A DNA stretch of 13,902 bases, from assembly GCA_946415695.1 (NCBI GenBank), contig CAMKTM010000044.1, positions 1 through 13,902 of the forward strand. The letters run 5' to 3'. Numbering within the stretch: the first letter of the stretch is position 1; each line of letters starts with the position of its first letter. Made by a program: the position numbers and the translations under genes. Shown here in pieces: positions 13,851 to 13,902 of the stretch. The DNA comes from an uncultured Prevotellaceae bacterium (lineage in GTDB: Bacteria > Bacteroidota > Bacteroidia > Bacteroidales > Bacteroidaceae). The notes under the pieces were generated by a model that worked only from the letters and a program-made list of their open reading frames with translations, did not search any database and was not told the origin of the DNA.

Positions 13851-13902
13851 GCTACTGCCATATTACCATAAAGATGTCATCGAAGCGGGATGCGACGAGG
13901 CT
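13849..13902 (+). CDS. rnhB: Ribonuclease HII, 5' end only
   Basis: Eighteen codons from ATG 13849 to the window edge read MLLPYYHKD..EAGCDEA. The GCDEA segment (D16, E17) matches the start of the RNase HII active-site motif GxDEAGRGP, and its distance from the start is right for the family. RNase HII cuts RNA in RNA-DNA hybrids and begins removal of misincorporated ribonucleotides. The start codon is two bases after a G6-C-G7 run of a repeat, which leaves no ordinary leader. The call rests on a short segment. Confidence 0.75.
   Translation, partial: MLLPYYHKDVIEAGCDEA

Overview
The window reads as a piece of a Bacteroidales chromosome, most likely from Prevotellaceae. Three things support this. 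Two copies of the same 12-mer, each holding the Bacteroidota -7 promoter box TAnnTTTG (TATCTTTG), sit just upstream of genes. The gene content is typical of the order: cysE, a THUMP RNA methyltransferase, a DPP-IV-type S9 peptidase and purD in a row, and a FAS1 lipoprotein. The protein wording also matches that group. Family names come from motif recognition; no search could be run.

Layout. Positions 172-6724 carry five same-strand genes: cysE, a THUMP-domain RNA methyltransferase, a secreted dipeptidyl-peptidase that overlaps it by 11 bp, a small DUF559/Vsr-like nuclease, and purD. Next comes a polytopic membrane protein of unknown function (7014-7958). A convergent FAS1-domain lipoprotein follows on the minus strand (8205-10388). 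From 10617 three glycosyltransferases run in a row (GT-A/GNT-I-like, GT4, GT2), probably part of a surface-polysaccharide locus. The first 18 codons of a ribonuclease HII gene (rnhB) end the window.

The outstanding feature is repeats. Almost every gene boundary, and the inside of four conserved genes, carries short-period repeats. Five unrelated sequences have a 7-bp period (GCAAGGA, GTGAAGA/ATGAAGA, AAATGGT, CATTGAM, GACWACA). One array of 21 perfect octamers (CTYWTAAC) contains an exact 72-bp two-copy duplication. Two different arrays have a 22-bp period. A C/G-rich palindromic element (family B, core CCTCCCCCAAAGGGGAGG) occurs at least six times. Some repeats lie in frame inside cysE, the peptidase, purD (three places) and the first glycosyltransferase, adding low-complexity peptides to otherwise normal enzymes. 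Because 7 and 3 are coprime, a 7-bp repeat presents the same seven codons in all three frames of a strand. The heptamers found inside genes are those without stop codons, or in one case a copy whose predicted TGA reads CGA.

The best candidate for an undescribed system is the DUF559 nuclease gene lying between inverted copies of family B (4849-5413). The left copy supplies the last five codons and the stop of the peptidase; the right copy supplies the N-terminal extension of purD. A second inverted pair without a gene inside lies at 13750-13850, reaching from one gene's stop codon to the next gene's start codon. One reading is a repeat family mobilised or maintained by a DUF559 nuclease, comparable in idea to REP/RAYT pairs or to Rickettsia palindromic elements inside genes. 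That reading is inference.
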